From Conidiobolus incongruus B7586 (lineage: Eukaryota > Entomophthoromycota > Entomophthoromycetes > Entomophthorales > Conidiobolaceae), in contig JNEM01010747.1 in NCBI GenBank assembly GCA_000697335.1, positions 1-16,849 on the forward strand: a DNA stretch of 16,849 nucleotides, in the 5' to 3' direction. A program made the translations under genes and the position numbers. The notes under the pieces were generated by a model. It made no database searches, was not told the origin of the DNA, and was given only the letters and a program-made list of their open reading frames with translations. Below, piece by piece: positions 1-11,440 of this stretch (within the stretch, counting starts at the first letter, position 1; every line of letters starts with the position of its first letter).

Positions 1-1728
1 ATATTTAATTCTAATATAATAAATAGATATTATATTTTGAAAATATATTAAATTTAAACAAAAATTTTAAAAAGTTTGATTTTAATTAATAATAATAATA
101 ATATTTAGGTATTATATAAAATTCAATATAATTTCATACTTTTAATATTATATAGAGCTAATTTTGAATCAAATTCCAATTAAATTTTAAAATAAATATT
201 TAATCAAATAAAGATATATTTATATATTCAATACTTTATATTGAATTGATTTTGGTTTTGATAAGGATTGCTTTTATATTCTTTCGTATAACTATAATGT
301 TTACTATTCTTAATAAATTGATATTTAGAATAATATAATACTTCTATTAAACCAATTAAAAATTGATAAATATAATCTTCCATTATATAAATCAATTATA
401 ACTTTATTCTCCATTTTTTAAATAAATTTATCAGCTAACAGTTACAGTTTATTTTGCTAAATTTCAGAAAGCTCAACTTGATTTTAATATAAGAATTAAC
501 TATTAAAGGTAAAAAATTAAACTTTTCAAATATAACTAGGATTAAGATTAAAGTTGAAAGATAAAATCAAATGTTAATATATTTTGAATATTTTGATATT
601 TGATAAACTTGATATAATATGTATTCGAAGGAATACTCTGTGTAAAAAAGTAATTTCAAGGTCAAATAACTTGGTTTTTTCTTTGATTTCTTATTCTTGA
701 CTCTCTTGCTATTCAGTGTAATTTAAGGTATGTATATAAATAAATTCTAATATATTGAAAATATAAGGTATTATAAAACCAAGGGTAATTTGTAATTAAA
801 TTTTATTTTGTTAATTAAAAATTCGTTCGGGTTGATTTCTAATTCTAATTATCCAATCGATGTTTTATATTTTATTATAGTGATTATATATATCTTTAAA
901 ATATCAGAATATCTGCACAGGTTACACTATATTTCAGAACCTAATATAATATATAAATAATGATTCAAATATACAGAATCATTATTAGGTAACCAAAATC
1001 CTTGAATCTGAACTTTTAAACCAAAAATTAACCTTAGTGATAAATTTTATAAATGACAAATTATAATAAATATTTTTTAAAATATCAAGTCTGAGTAGAA
1101 TAAGTTAAAGAATAAATTATTGATAAATGATTTTGATAAAAAAGCTTTTTTAATTATAAAATCTATTATATATATTGAATAAATAATAAAATTTGAAAAT
1201 ATTAATTGTAAAAAATCTTCTCAATTAAATTCTATAATGTTTTAATATAATGAAAATTGATTTTTCAAATATTGAATTTAAGTTTATTATTAAAATAATC
1301 TAATGGACTATATTCTATATCTGCTAGTTATTTAATCTTATATATATCATATTGATAAAAATGATATTTTATAAATAAATTTTGTATTTAAGTTTTATTT
1401 TTTATTTATTAAATTTTTTAATAAAATGATATTGTTATTATATTATAATAAAGCATAGTAAGGTTATATAATAAATATATTAATATAGTAATATTTAAAT
1501 ATATTTTAAAGTTAAAGATTAATATATTATAAATTTATTTTTTAATATAAAGTTTTTATTAACTTTATATTAAAATATATATTGATATTATGAATATTAA
1601 ATATTTATTATATATTATATATATAATATTTTATAATTTATGGCTGAAAATAGGTAGTTTGTTATTTTTAAATATTATAAATCTTATTAAATAAAATAGA
1701 AAATTATAGAAATAAATGGATCTATATA
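1..1728. other. AT-rich intergenic DNA, no gene seen
   Basis: There is no long reading frame on either strand. Stops are dense in all frames and A/T runs dominate. The only local texture is a pyrimidine-rich stretch at about 669-714 ending in ATTCAG, followed by a GTATGT at 728-733; both look like splice signals but there is no exon to attach them to. Confidence 0.6.
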
Positions 1729-1950
1729 TTAGATGATCACTAGATTTATTGGACTGATTAAGTAGAGTCAGGATATAAAGGAAGCTAAACTAAGAAAAGG
1801 ATTATTAACAGACTAATTATATCAAAATCCATCACCTGTAGAAGGTTATATTGCCTAACTATTTCTTGGTGAGTGAGCCACGTCGTGATTTATGGGAATT
1901 CTGAGAATAGTTATGGATCTGTGACGATCTAAATAATATAAATAAAAGAG
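1729..1950. other. Unassigned patch, less AT-biased
   Basis: This patch is visibly richer in G and C than its surroundings, with for example GGTGAGTGAGCCACGTCGTG near 1870. It reads through no open frame of useful length on either strand, and I recognise no protein motif. It could be a remnant of a gene or repeat that has not yet drifted to the local base composition. No tRNA-like box pattern was found. Confidence 0.4.
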
Positions 1951-2189
1951 TTACTATTAAATGGATAATCTACCAAATATATATCAAGTATTAATTGGTA
2001 TATGTCAAAAGGATATAAAATATAATATAAAATTAAATTTATATATAATTCAACTAAATAATTTTTGAATAATCAAAATATTATAAATATTAGATATAAT
2101 TATTTAATATTAATATTATTATAAAAACATTCTTAATTTATAATTTTTGAGGTTAATATAATATATATGTTATAGTTAAGTATTTTAAT

Positions 2190-2440
2190 AATAAAGCCAC
2201 TTCCATAATATTATTAAATATTGGCATCACTCTTGATTCACCTATATGCCACAAAGCCTCATCAACTATCCAAGATTCTTACCTCAGTTATAATGGTCTT
2301 TAACCCTTTGGAAGATTAGTCATAATCCATAAATTACCTTGAATATATAATCCTAACCCAAAACACTATAATAAAGGACTTTTTTCAATTACAAATCCAT
2401 TTATTACTTAAATCTCTAAGTTATCACTTATTAATTAAAT
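2190..2440. other. Second unassigned, less AT-biased patch
   Basis: This patch has a mixed composition with many C residues on the top strand and no open frame. The block near 2343-2400 (ATATATAATCC, then ACTATAATAAAGGAC) resembles the TATA plus AATAAA-like arrangement of a retroelement end repeat, but no partner copy is in the window. Its origin is left open. Confidence 0.35.
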
Positions 2441-2691
2441 AAAGAATCAAGATAATATTGAATCTTCAAAATTTCTGGTTAGTGAAATTTTGGATATTTT
2501 GATATATAAGTATTTTATTTATATTTTAAATATTCCCACCTTTTGGCATATCTAACAAGTATAATATCCAACTTTTTACCTAATTTTTAACACCAAGTTA
2601 TGATTTATTATCATTATATATTCAAATGTAAAAAATTAAATATTATTTCAAAATAATATTTTTATAATATTACTTTGTATTTTTATTAATA

Positions 2692-3954
2692 AGAATTTTT
2701 TACAATTAAAAATAAAAAACATTTTAATATATAATATATAAAAATATATATATAATATAAATTTAATAGTTTTTTTATTATTAATAACTCTTTCCTATAT
2801 TTTTAACAAACTTCTAATACCTAAAAAAAGTTTTTTTTATAAAAGACTAAAATTTGATATTTTACAAACTGATTAAATATTTTTGTAAAAATTTTCTTTC
2901 CTATAAGTTAGTTATTTAATTACTTAAAGCAATTATAATCACATAAGTTATAATCTAAAGAATATACTAAATTTGGTAATTTTTTCCAGTTATTTTTAAT
3001 TAGAAAGTTTATTATAGCTTTATATTTATATATTTTGCAATTATTATATAAAATAATAGGTTTTCTTAAATTATATTGAAAACACTAATTAAAAATACTT
3101 TTAAATAAAAAAAGAATATAAAGTTTACTATTGGATAATTTTCTTTTAAAAACTAAATAAAAGTAGCATATACTATTATAATCTATAATAATAATTAATA
3201 TTTACTTATTAACAGAATATTTATTTAAAAGGATTTGTAAAAAAGGTTGATTCAACTTAATTTAACATTTTGATTTATATTTTAATAAAATATTATACAT
3301 AAGGACTTAAGATTCATCAATTATAATTATTTACTGTAAAAGTTTAAGTTTCTAGTAATATTTTAATAAGTTTTGTTTAACAATAGCTATTCTAGTTTTT
3401 TTAAGCTTTAGTTAAATTATAAGGTACTTATTTTATATTTTTATTGATTAATTTTAGTTTAAACTTTAATATATAAAATACTTATAACACTAATATTAAA
3501 ATACTTAGATAATTTTTTAACTGATATAAAAAAATGCTTTTTAATATATTTTTTTCATTTTATTAATAATTAAAAAAGTAATATTTGAAGTTGGTTTTTT
3601 AAATTTTAATAAGTTTTAGATAATTTCTTTTGTAGTCTTAAAGTAATTTACCTAACAATGAATTATTGATTTAGATAATGTTTTATTATTAGAAGCTACT
3701 TGTAAATTTTAAATAATTTTAAAAAGCATATGTTTAAGTTTTATTGATATTAAAATAAAAGACTTTTGATAATCACTATTTGGTTTAAGCATAATTAAAT
3801 TAAATAACTAATTTTAAAAAGTTAATTTTTTAATCAAAAAAATTATTATATATATATATATTAAAAATATATAATTTTGTATTAACTCTGTATATATTTA
3901 TTTATTTCAAACTAGTAATATGTTTGAAAAATCAGAAATTAAAAAATTTCCCAT
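2692..3954 (-). mobile_element. Decayed mariner transposon (DD34D), left copy
   Basis: This is a mariner-family DNA transposon remnant of about 1.26 kb, read on the minus strand and aligned along its length with the copy at 14030-15308. The transposase is full of stops but recognisable. The first catalytic Asp survives in IIDES (codon 3316-3318). The second is now Asn in ILYNNCKIYK (codon 3043-3045). The third survives in SLDYNLCDYNCF (codon 2938-2940). There are 90 residues between the first and second and exactly 34 between the second and third, the hallmark of mariner transposases. The right end (top strand) reads TTTCCCAT followed by TA at 3955-3956. The left end is placed after a TA at 2690-2691, which is less certain. 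The C-terminal part is shifted in frame relative to the other copy near the GIRSL motif. It cannot encode an active transposase. Confidence 0.85.
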
Positions 3955-3956
3955 TA

Positions 3957-4839
3957 TTTCAAATTCAAGGTAATATTAAAATTTTGATATTTGGTAAAAT
4001 AATATAAAAATAACAAAAATATATACTCTAAAAGGACAATAAATATTAAATGGAAAAATATGGAAAAAAAACTTATTATTTATACTTTAATTCAGTCAAT
4101 TGATATATTTTGAATATAATAAATAAATGGTTTATTTAATATTTACCTTAATCCTTATATTTTTAATCAAATTTCTTAATGTATTTTGTTGTTTTATGAA
4201 ACGATAGTTTCAGATTACATCCATTAATTGGAAAAAAATATAAGAAAAATTTATTATAAGTATAATATTTATTGTATGGTGATAAACAATATAAAATTAT
4301 TATTGATCATTAAATTATGACGACGGTTTATTAATATATTTATGTTATATTGTTTAATTGAAAAGATAAATATAACTGAAAAATAATAATATTTGATTCC
4401 TGATATAAAGCAAACAATACATAAATCTGAATAATAAACAAATTTTTTAATTATTTATAATATATATGGCTATATATTTATGTTGAATACCCTATTCATA
4501 AAATCAAACTGAAATCAATTATAATTGGATTAATTATATAGTTCAATTTCCTTTAAGAAATAAGTAGTTCATTGTGAGATATAAATTGTTTTATATTACA
4601 CAAGTTATAATAAAATATGAAATGTTAATACTCGATATATATGTTTATATATGTGTCCATTCTGAGATAGTTTTTTAAAGAAAATAATGATGTCATGCTT
4701 AATGAAGATACATAATAAGTTAAGTGAAAATTTCGTTCATATAATAAACATATATTTTATTTGAATAAGAAGAGAAAGTAGTAAATATATCATGGAAGGA
4801 TTTTGACTAGATATATATTTATTGATATAATAAGATATT
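3957..4839. other. Intergenic DNA between the left mariner and the broken peptidase
   Basis: About 880 bases of AT-rich sequence with no reading frame, repeat copy or RNA gene that I can recognise. Confidence 0.6.
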
Positions 4840-7069
4840 CTAGTTTGAATTCTTTAAAGCTAAATTAATCAAACTAATTAGATTAAGTCTGTTTTCAATA
4901 GTTTTAGGCAAATTAGAAGGAGAATGACCAGAATTATATTCAACCCTCAACAATACAGGGTTGGGTGATCTTCTGTGATTGTTCTAAATTGTTGCAGCTA
5001 ATTTCAGGGAGTGGACGGGTGATACTCGATCGTCATAGTTTGAAGTATTGATCAGATAGGGTGGATAATATTTATCATATTTACCTTTTCTAGCAGGTAA
5101 AACATTTTGTAGTGGGGATATTGACATTTGAACTTCGAATTGTTTTTTAGAATGATATGATAAACCATAATCATCTTGCCAAAATACACCTCCAGTATAG
5201 TCTTGATACATTAAAAGATCGTGAACACCAACATCCGAAATACAACCGCCTAATTTGTCTGGTATCAAGTTACAAGTTGCTGCAACTAATAGCCCTCCAT
5301 TTGAACCACCATTGATGAATTGTTTCTTTTCACCAACAAATCCATATTTGGGATCATTATGAAGAAAATCGACTGCATCAGCGAAATCTGAGTAAGAAAG
5401 GGGTTTTTTGAGCTTTGTAGCTGCAAGCCACCAGTCGGTTCCACGCTCTCCACCGCCGCGTATTAATGCAATTGATATTACCATATCCTTTTCCTTCATC
5501 AAATAAGCCCAATGTGGTGCATATCCTGGGTGTTGTTGAATGTTAAAGCCTCCGTATCCATATAACAATCCAGCACGAGATTTATCAGGTTTGATTCCTT
5601 TTCTGTGAGCCATTAGAATTGGAATTTGTGTTCCGTCTTTAGCTTTATAGTATGTAAGATATTGAGTATATTCTTCTCCATTAAATTCTGGAGCCTTTTT
5701 AGTTTCCTTCAAAACAAGTTCTTTCAATTTAAAATTATATTCGTATACTTGATTTAAATAGAGGAAAGTAGCCAAATTAAAAGTAAAACCACTTTCATAG
5801 GGTGTAAAGGATGGGCTATGGGAAATTTCCAAATGGAATATCAACCCTCTGGGGTACGGAATTTTCATTCTCAGTATATGTGATAAAAGAAATTCCATCC
5901 CAGTAGTAAAGGTTTACTGTTTTATCACCTTTGGATATTGATTTATATAAAATTCCTTGATCAATCTCGCGTACCATTACATCGTATTTATCAATGCTAT
6001 CAAATTTAACTTTGACATAGTGTCGATTCTTTGGAGCTCCAATATCTGTGATAAACTCCATACCATCTTTATCTGCCTTAACGAATTCAATATAATTATT
6101 TCCATTTCCTGCTAATACGAATTCTCTATCGGACCTGGATTGGACTCTGTCGATTAATTGTGCTTGGGCCCCTGAATTTGATCTACCATCTAAAGGTACA
6201 GGCTGTTCATGGATAATCAGAGTGTAGCGTTCGTTAATTACGTATATTTTACTATTTCCAGCTCGAGACTTTTTATCAAGTACACCTTCAGGATAATCGT
6301 CATCCTGATCGGTTCCTAGTTTATGGAAATATGTCCCTAGCTCAGTTACTATATTATTTTCCATCCCAGCTTGGTTGACTGTTACTCCTTCTGGTTGATT
6401 ATATCTTGTATAATAAAATCCAGAATCATCTGATTTCCACGAAATAGTTCCATTCCACCTCCCCCACAAGACCTCATCATTGAGGTGCTTTCCAGATGCA
6501 AGATCCAATACGTAGATAAACTGCCAATCTGAGCCTTTGCGATTGATAGAGTAGGCAAGTAGCTTTCCTGAAGGAGAAACAGAAATACCTGTGATTTTAG
6601 TAGTATCTTTCTCAAAGAGATTACGAGGATCAATTATTGTTTCCCTTGATCCAGCACCAACCGTCTTTGTAAGAACACTTTGCGAATACGTGCCAGGATT
6701 ATATAGTTCATAAGTAGTTCCATTCTTTACCGCCAAGACGGATATCCGCTCATAATTGTACATTGCTTCCAAGGTTTTCTTAACTAGAGCACGACTACTG
6801 TCAAGCTTGAGGAATCTATGTGTAAATGCGTTGGACTCTTCAATATATTTGAGGGTCTTGGAGTCGAAAGGATATTTTAAAGGACGATAAGGATCTTTGA
6901 CTTTTTGACCAAATTATGTATCACTTGCTTTGGTATTATTGAGAGCAAATGGGTATTTCCATTCAGGGTCAGCTCTTCCAGTACGGTGTGAGATCTGATC
7001 ATCTTCTAAGTTAGCAAATTGGCAATTGCTCAATAGAACTAAATACAGCAATTGAATTTTTCCATTCAT
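4840..7069 (-). pseudogene. Broken secreted prolyl oligopeptidase paralogue
   Basis: This is a full-length relative of the gene at 9176-11404, in the same orientation and 2.1 kb away. It keeps a start with a signal peptide (MNGKIQLLYLVLLSNCQ) and homology to the last codons, ending at a TAG at 4840-4842. Three lesions break it. Codon 52 is TAA (6914-6916), where the intact copy has Tyr in DIYWGQ. A one-base gain near 5819-5829 shifts the frame after IPFGN, so the first frame ends at 5816. A TAG at 4984-4986 replaces the Gln codon CAA after KLAALI, removing the segment with the catalytic His. The span of 2230 bases is exactly one more than the 2229 of the intact gene, which fits the single-base insertion. 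Codons for catalytic Ser, Asp and His are still present in their frames. Sequencing error could explain one lesion but hardly all three. A shortened product is conceivable but would lack either the propeller or the catalytic domain. Confidence 0.9.
5024..5686 (-). repeat. Mosaic conversion tracts in the broken peptidase copy
   Basis: Four near-identical tracts are shared with the intact paralogue, all at an offset of exactly 4336 bases. They are 5024-5081 (one difference, around catalytic Asp), 5216-5409 (one difference in 194 bases, containing the catalytic Ser), 5461-5501 (no differences) and 5555-5686 (three differences, containing the oxyanion Tyr). Between them, 5410-5460 and 5502-5554 match only about half to two-thirds, including many synonymous codon changes. 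Selection on the protein cannot produce this; gene conversion can. Confidence 0.85.
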
Positions 7070-9175
7070 TAAATATTGTAATTATGGAAATGCATTGGAG
7101 CCCGCAATACTATTTGTAAACACAATACATAAATACTAAAGTTAATTAAAAGGATACATGATCAGTTATATAACATTATTGCATTAATTTAAATCCTACG
7201 AATCTTGAACATAATGGAAGATCTTTTGAATTTTAAACTTTCTGATAGTTGATTAGAGGAAATAATGTATAGGTTCTTTCAGAATCTTATTATTCACTAA
7301 TATTTGCATAGGTTTAATGTTATATATTAAAATAGCTAAAATCAACCTAAATTATGACTTTAAGAATATAATCATGAAATTTTCAGATGATATCAATTTA
7401 TTTGCAACTATTTTACATGATTCATTTCGAATTGAGTACAAAATTTGATTAATTTTGAATTGAAAAATCTAAAATCCGTTTAATGATAATATAACAACAA
7501 AAAATTACTTGTATATATAACACTTGATATGTTAAAAATTTTAATTTATACTTTATCCATATTAACTATCAAATAATTTTTGAAACAAATTTTTGATTTT
7601 GTGAAATAAAGATATAAAAAAATGTAGGTTTTCAAATGAAAGCGATAAATTGAAAGGATACTCATAATATTTTAGGAAGAGTATTTAATAGATCAAAATT
7701 TCTTGGAATGATTGGTTTATTTTGATATTAAATTTTGGATAACGTATTATTCTATATCAATTGACCTTAGAGTATCAAATTTTTAGTTTGATAAAGGATT
7801 TGTTAGTGTACATGCAAAACAGTTTGGTTTTACTTGTCTTTGTATTTTTTCCTTACAATCGAATATAAAATTTTAAATTTCTATTTTTATCATCAAAAAA
7901 TTGAAAATCTATATCAATTATATAAAAATTTTATACAAAGTTATTTTGAATGAGAATTTGTTGAATTTATGTTTTGTATATTATATTATATTATATTAGA
8001 GACAATTATCATGATATACTTTAACATTCAAAAATTTGCAAAAGGCGGCTAATTAGTTTCTCTTCTTTTCACAAAAAAGTATTTGATTCATTGGCAAAAT
8101 ATCTGACAATTGATTATTTTAAGCTAACACTAACAAATCAATTGGATAATGCTTTGATGAAAAAAAGAACTATAATTCTCATTCCACCGTTAATGTTTAT
8201 ATAGTACCTTGATCAAAGTTTAGTATATGAAAGCCGAGAATTTAATTTTGTTAACCAATTTTTTATTAGAAATGATTCTTATGCTTAACGATCTATAAAA
8301 TAATTATCTAAACTCATTGTAGAAATATTCTATTATCACATTTTTACCCTATAACTCATATCACATTAAAAATACTAAACATATCTTAATTTTATTGAAT
8401 AAATACCCAAATGGCAAATTTAATTACTAATCTTTATTTATAGTTGTAAATATCATTTTATTGTAAGTAATATTTAACCAAAACATTTAATTTATATAGT
8501 ATTATGTAAAAAAATTGATTTGAAATCTAAATTTCAAGTTCATGGATATTTTTTAGATCATCTTCAGAGCTGATTTCCTTTATTGGAAAATATTAAATTT
8601 GAGAATGAGATAAATTATTTTTAAATCAAATTATAAATCACAGAATTATCTTAAATAAATTAATAATAGTAATAAAATAATTAACAAAGTATTCACTATT
8701 AATCTTAAATAAATATAGGATTTTTATATCATTATAATATATTAAATTTTTTCAAAATATACAGACAATTATTCGAGAATCAATCATATATCACAAGAGG
8801 AGTTTCTCTCAATTATGATTAATATTTTTTCGAATCATGAATCGACATAAAACAAATCATAATACATAACATAAACTATGTTTAATGAGAAGGTAAATGT
8901 AATAACAATATTAGTATCATTTCAAGTTGAAATAAACTCCTTTGGATTCTAGAATGTGAAATATGAATTTCTTTATATTTTCAATACTAAGGTTTTTTTC
9001 AGCTTATTCTATCTAAATTGGTAAAATGAAAGATTAAGTAATAATGTTAATGAAAAAAAGAATATTATTTTAATAAGTAAAAATTATGTTAAGTTTAGTA
9101 TTTCCAAAAATAAAGTTATAAAAACAATATTTTTATTAACAAGCAATGAAAAAATACAAATAATTCGAATATCAA
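7070..9175. other. Spacer between the two peptidase copies
   Basis: About 2.1 kb with no coding sequence visible on either strand. There is a short TATAT microsatellite at about 7977-7998. The sequence upstream of the broken copy's ATG shows no similarity to that upstream of the intact copy, so the flanks have diverged beyond recognition, unlike the conversion tracts inside the genes. Confidence 0.6.
9132..9137 (-). terminator. Possible AATAAA polyadenylation signal
   Basis: AATAAA on the minus strand, about 39 bases after the TAA of the intact peptidase gene, is at a suitable distance for a cleavage signal. The base composition makes chance occurrence common, so this is tentative. Confidence 0.3.
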
Positions 9176-11404
9176 TTAAAAATTCTTTTTCAAAGATAAA
9201 TTGATCAAAGTAATTTGATTAAGGTTTGCTTGAATGGTCTTTGGTAAGTTAGAAGGAGAATGACCAGAATTATACTCAATATACAATAATACGGGGTTAG
9301 GGGATTTTCTGTGATTATTTTGAATTAGTGCAGCAAGTTTAAGAGAATGAACTGGCGAAACTCGATCGTCATAGTTTGAAGTATTGATCAGATAGGGTGG
9401 ATAATATTTACCATATTGACCTTTCCTCGGAGGTAAAACATTTTGATATGGAGATATTTTCATATGTACTTCAAATTGCTCTTTTGATGAGTACGATAAT
9501 CCATAATCGTTTCTCCAACCGTACCCAACAGTATAGTCTTGGTACCTTAAGAGATCGTGAACACCAACATCTGAAATACAACCGCCTAATTTGTCTGGTA
9601 TCAAGTTACAAGTTGCTGCAACTAATAGCCCTCCATTTGAACCACCATTGATGAATTGTTTCTTTTCACCAACAAATCCATATTTGGGATCATTATGAAG
9701 AAAATCGACTGCATCAGCGAAATCTGAGTAAGAAAGGGGTTTTTTAAGTTGAACAGCGGCTTGCCACCACGATTCACCTCGTTCACCACCTCCTCTTATT
9801 AATGCAATTGATATTACCATATCCTTTTCCTTCATCATGTAAGCATAGTGTGGTCGATAAATAGGATGCAATTGAATATTGAAGCCACCATATCCATATA
9901 ACAATCCAGCACGAGATTTATCAGGTTTGATTCCTTTTCTGTGAGCCATTAGAATTGGAATTTGTGTTCCATCTTTAGCTTTATAGTATGTAAGGTATTG
10001 AGTATATTCGTCTCCATTAAATCCAGGACCTTTGACCGTATTCTTCAATACCAATTCTTTGGACTTGAAATCGAATTCGTAAACTTTATATAAATACAGA
10101 AATGAGGTCAATCTAAAATTGAAGCCCTTTCCATATGCTGTAAAAGAAGGGTTGTAAGCATTTCCGAACGGAATTTTGATCTCTTTTTGTTCGTCGTTTT
10201 CATGTTCTGTGTAAGTAATAAATGAGATACCATCCCAGTAATAAAAATTCACTCTTTTACTACCATATGTTATCGAATCATAAAGTATTTTCTCATTGAT
10301 TTCACGGACAATAATATCGTATCTATCAACTCTATCAAATTTAACTTTGACCAAATGACGATTTGGTGCACCAATATCTGTAATAAATTCCATTCCGTCA
10401 TTGTCTGCTCTTAAAAATTCAATAAAATTATAGCCATTTCCAGATAAAGCGAAGCTTCTCACTGCTCTAGATTGCGAAATATCGAATAGTTTTGCCTGTA
10501 CCCCTAGGTTTTTTCCATCTTGGGGAGTTAGTTGTTCCGTAATGGTAAGAATAAAGCGATTATTGATTGTGTAAATTTTATGATTCCCGCCGGGAGAATT
10601 CTTCGAAGAACTCTCAAATAGTATATCTTGAGATTGATCAGTACCCAGCTTATGAAAATACATTCCAAGGAAAACTGAAGGATCGTTTTCCAACCCAGCT
10701 TGATCAAAGCTTAATCCTACTGGTTGCTGGTACCGATAATAAAAGAATCCAGTATCATCGCTATTCCAAGATATTTTACTGTTGAACTTGGCCCAATAAA
10801 TTTCATCCTTAAGTAGTTTTCCAGTGGTCAGATCCACTACAAAGAGGCTTTGCCAGTCTGATCCTTTACGGTTAATGGCATACACTAAATATTTGTTTGA
10901 GTTGGATATTGCGAATGCTGCTATTCTAGTAGTATCTTTTTCAAATAAGATTCGAGGATCAACTATGGTTTGTCTGGGCTCATTTCCCACTTGTCTAGTG
11001 AGGATGCTCTGAGTGTAAGTGCCAGGATTATACAACTGATAAGTGGTTCCATTCAAAACTATGGTGTTGGCAGTGCGTTCATAGTTCCACATTGATTTCA
11101 AAGTTTTTCTTACCTGATCTCTTGTATTATCATGGTGAAAGAATTTATTAGTAAAAGCGTTAGACTCTTCAATGTATTTGAGGGTTTTCGTATCAAAAGG
11201 ATACTTTAAGGGTCGGTAAGGGTCTTTGACAACTTGTCCCCAATATATATCCATCGCATTGGTATCGTTTGGTGCAAATGGATAACCCCATTCGGTGCTG
11301 GCCGCCTTATCCTCCAAGGAACGGCCTACATCATTCAAGTCATTTAATTGACAATTTGTTAATAGCGTTAATTGTACCAATTGGAAAATATTTATAAGTT
11401 TCAT
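9176..11404 (-). CDS. Secreted prolyl oligopeptidase (S9A family), intact copy
   Basis: This is a 742-residue serine peptidase of the prolyl oligopeptidase family, which cuts short peptides after proline. Numbering from the chosen start, residues 1-19 form a hydrophobic signal peptide ending in TNCQ. The family's N-terminal DPYR segment lies near residue 61, then comes a beta-propeller with repeats such as GSDWQ and SWNSDDTGF, then the alpha/beta-hydrolase domain from about residue 425. Catalytic residues are Ser589 (GGSNGG), Asp679 (DDRV) and His714 (SGHS). Oxyanion Tyr505 (YGYGGFN) and substrate-site Trp630 and Arg681 are also present. The Ser-to-Trp spacing of 41 equals that in the porcine enzyme. 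An upstream in-frame ATG at 11437 would bury the signal peptide. The ATG at 11404 puts the hydrophobic core at the N-terminus and aligns with the start of the broken paralogue at 7069. No intron is needed. The family is known mostly as cytosolic; secretion is inferred from the signal peptide. Confidence 0.95.
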   Translation of the reverse strand: MKLINIFQLVQLTLLTNCQLNDLNDVGRSLEDKAASTEWGYPFAPNDTNAMDIYWGQVVKDPYRPLKYPFDTKTLKYIEESNAFTNKFFHHDNTRDQVRKTLKSMWNYERTANTIVLNGTTYQLYNPGTYTQSILTRQVGNEPRQTIVDPRILFEKDTTRIAAFAISNSNKYLVYAINRKGSDWQSLFVVDLTTGKLLKDEIYWAKFNSKISWNSDDTGFFYYRYQQPVGLSFDQAGLENDPSVFLGMYFHKLGTDQSQDILFESSSKNSPGGNHKIYTINNRFILTITEQLTPQDGKNLGVQAKLFDISQSRAVRSFALSGNGYNFIEFLRADNDGMEFITDIGAPNRHLVKVKFDRVDRYDIIVREINEKILYDSITYGSKRVNFYYWDGISFITYTEHENDEQKEIKIPFGNAYNPSFTAYGKGFNFRLTSFLYLYKVYEFDFKSKELVLKNTVKGPGFNGDEYTQYLTYYKAKDGTQIPILMAHRKGIKPDKSRAGLLYGYGGFNIQLHPIYRPHYAYMMKEKDMVISIALIRGGGERGESWWQAAVQLKKPLSYSDFADAVDFLHNDPKYGFVGEKKQFINGGSNGGLLVAATCNLIPDKLGGCISDVGVHDLLRYQDYTVGYGWRNDYGLSYSSKEQFEVHMKISPYQNVLPPRKGQYGKYYPPYLINTSNYDDRVSPVHSLKLAALIQNNHRKSPNPVLLYIEYNSGHSPSNLPKTIQANLNQITLINLSLKKNF
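9360..10022 (-). repeat. Mosaic conversion tracts in the intact peptidase copy
   Basis: These are the partners of the tracts in the broken copy: 9360-9417, 9552-9745, 9797-9837 and 9891-10022. They cover the regions around catalytic Asp, catalytic Ser and the oxyanion Tyr. The alignment between 9360 and 10022 needs no gap, so only base content, not length, changes at the tract edges. Confidence 0.85.
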
Positions 11405-11440
11405 TTTTAATCTTTGAGGTTCTAATTTTCCTAGCATACA

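Noticed and set aside
5816-5898. Overlap of two frames as a sign of programmed frameshifting or of two separate genes
   Set aside because: The intact paralogue reads straight through this place in one frame, there is no slippery heptamer that I can recognise, and two other stops break the same copy.
6382-6633. Minus-strand open frame of 83 codons
   Set aside because: It is an out-of-frame shadow inside the broken peptidase copy, whose homologous frame runs through the same bases.
6900-6930. An intron that would remove the TAA at codon 52 of the broken peptidase
   Set aside because: The paralogue has uninterrupted coding here and homology continues directly on both sides of the stop, leaving no inserted sequence to splice out.
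7977-7998. TATAT repeat as a functional array
   Set aside because: It is a short microsatellite of a kind expected in DNA this AT-rich.
9397-9651. Plus-strand open frame of 84 codons
   Set aside because: It lies antisense within the intact peptidase gene and has no recognisable motif; it is a shadow of the coding strand.
10567-11012. Two plus-strand open frames of 72 and 62 codons
   Set aside because: Both are antisense to the peptidase propeller region and have no independent support.
11405-11437. In-frame upstream ATG that would add 11 residues to the intact peptidase
   Set aside because: The added residues MLGKLEPQRLK are polar and charged and would displace the signal peptide; the paralogue's start aligns with the ATG at 11404.
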